The notes under the pieces were generated by a model that searched no databases, had not been told where the DNA came from, and saw only the letters and a program-made list of their open reading frames with translations. Below, piece after piece: positions 22,189 through 22,365 of a stretch of DNA of 22,365 nt. The DNA comes from Prauserella rugosa (lineage in GTDB: Bacteria > Actinomycetota > Actinomycetes > Mycobacteriales > Pseudonocardiaceae): the NCBI RefSeq assembly GCF_000719975.1, contig NZ_JOIJ01000035.1, positions 1-22,365 of the forward strand, read 5' to 3'. A program made the translations under genes and the position numbers. Position 1 is the stretch's first letter, and every line of letters begins with the position of its first letter.

Positions 22189-22365
22189 TCAGAACGGTGG
22201 TTCGTCGGTTTCGCTGGGTTTCGGGGTGAGGATGGGTCGGCGTCTGCCGGTGTAGGTGGAGCCGTGGGGTGTGGTGATGGACGAGGTGCCGTGGTGTGGG
22301 TCGTAGCGGGTGATCCACCCGGGCGCGTTCTTCATCCTGTGGTGGCGTCGACACCGTGGTGCGGT
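22189..22365 (-). CDS. HNH endonuclease/DUF222 protein, C-terminus only (runs off window)
   Basis: The minus-strand frame is open from the window edge to TGA at 22191-22189 (58 residues visible). CRRHHRMKNAPGW is the end of an HNH motif as seen in REP13E12/DUF222 proteins, where C-RHH-LK follows the zinc/nuclease centre. A tail typical of the group follows (TPHGSTYTGRRRPIL). The N-terminal DUF222 and the rest of the HNH lie outside the window, so intactness is unknown. It converges on thiQ with 67 nt between stops. Confidence 0.8.
   Translation of the reverse strand, partial: TAPRCRRHHRMKNAPGWITRYDPHHGTSSITTPHGSTYTGRRRPILTPKPSETDEPPF

Overview
High-GC actinobacterial DNA. Several features point to Actinomycetota, most likely a Pseudonocardiales-type genome, although the genus is inference: the base composition, abundant GTG/TTG starts, a mycothiol-dependent enzyme family member, leaderless-looking promoters (TANNNT 6-7 nt before the start codon), a DUF222-type HNH protein, and a Tat-exported cell-wall amidase.

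Layout. (1) 1-1430: the tail of one IS3-family transposase followed by a complete second IS3-family element (105-1427). (2) 1555-4195: an unrecognised 103-aa protein, a divergent SDR oxidoreductase/MerR regulator pair with a textbook MerR-type promoter, then two gene remnants (DUF1453-like membrane protein and TetR regulator) that have both lost their 5' ends at one junction. (3) 4228-8701: ABC-F ATPase, cytochrome P450 with a one-base frameshift near its N-terminus, a putative immunity-type helical protein and a TetR regulator. (4) 8809-12665: a YjaB-like acetyltransferase whose tail runs out of frame through the end of a second, deleted acetyltransferase; a methyltransferase divergent from an AraC-GyrI regulator; an AlkD-like protein and an AadA-like nucleotidyltransferase. 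(5) 12722-13836: Phd/PIN toxin-antitoxin operon with a clear promoter and operator, followed closely by a SnoaL-like gene. (6) 13859-15134: a highly structured leader RNA, the Tat amidase with two peptidoglycan-binding repeats, and a strong terminator-like hairpin. (7) 15188-18161: thioesterase, disordered small protein, mycothiol-enzyme family protein, RimJ/L-type acetyltransferase, two small membrane proteins and a pterin carbinolamine dehydratase. (8) 18249-22121: TPP riboswitch and thiamine ABC importer thiB-thiP-thiQ. (9) 22189-end: C-terminus of an HNH/DUF222 protein.

How it works together. The clearest functional unit is riboswitch-controlled thiamine uptake. The PIN/antitoxin pair is a second coherent module. 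The amidase is a third, probably set by its leader RNA. The rest is mostly single genes and regulator/target pairs. The left 9.4 kb shows repeated small-scale decay: IS insertion, head-to-head deletion, frameshift and acetyltransferase fusion. No CRISPR array, rRNA or tRNA gene was seen. The most attractive lead for something undescribed is the 150-nt structured leader before the amidase.
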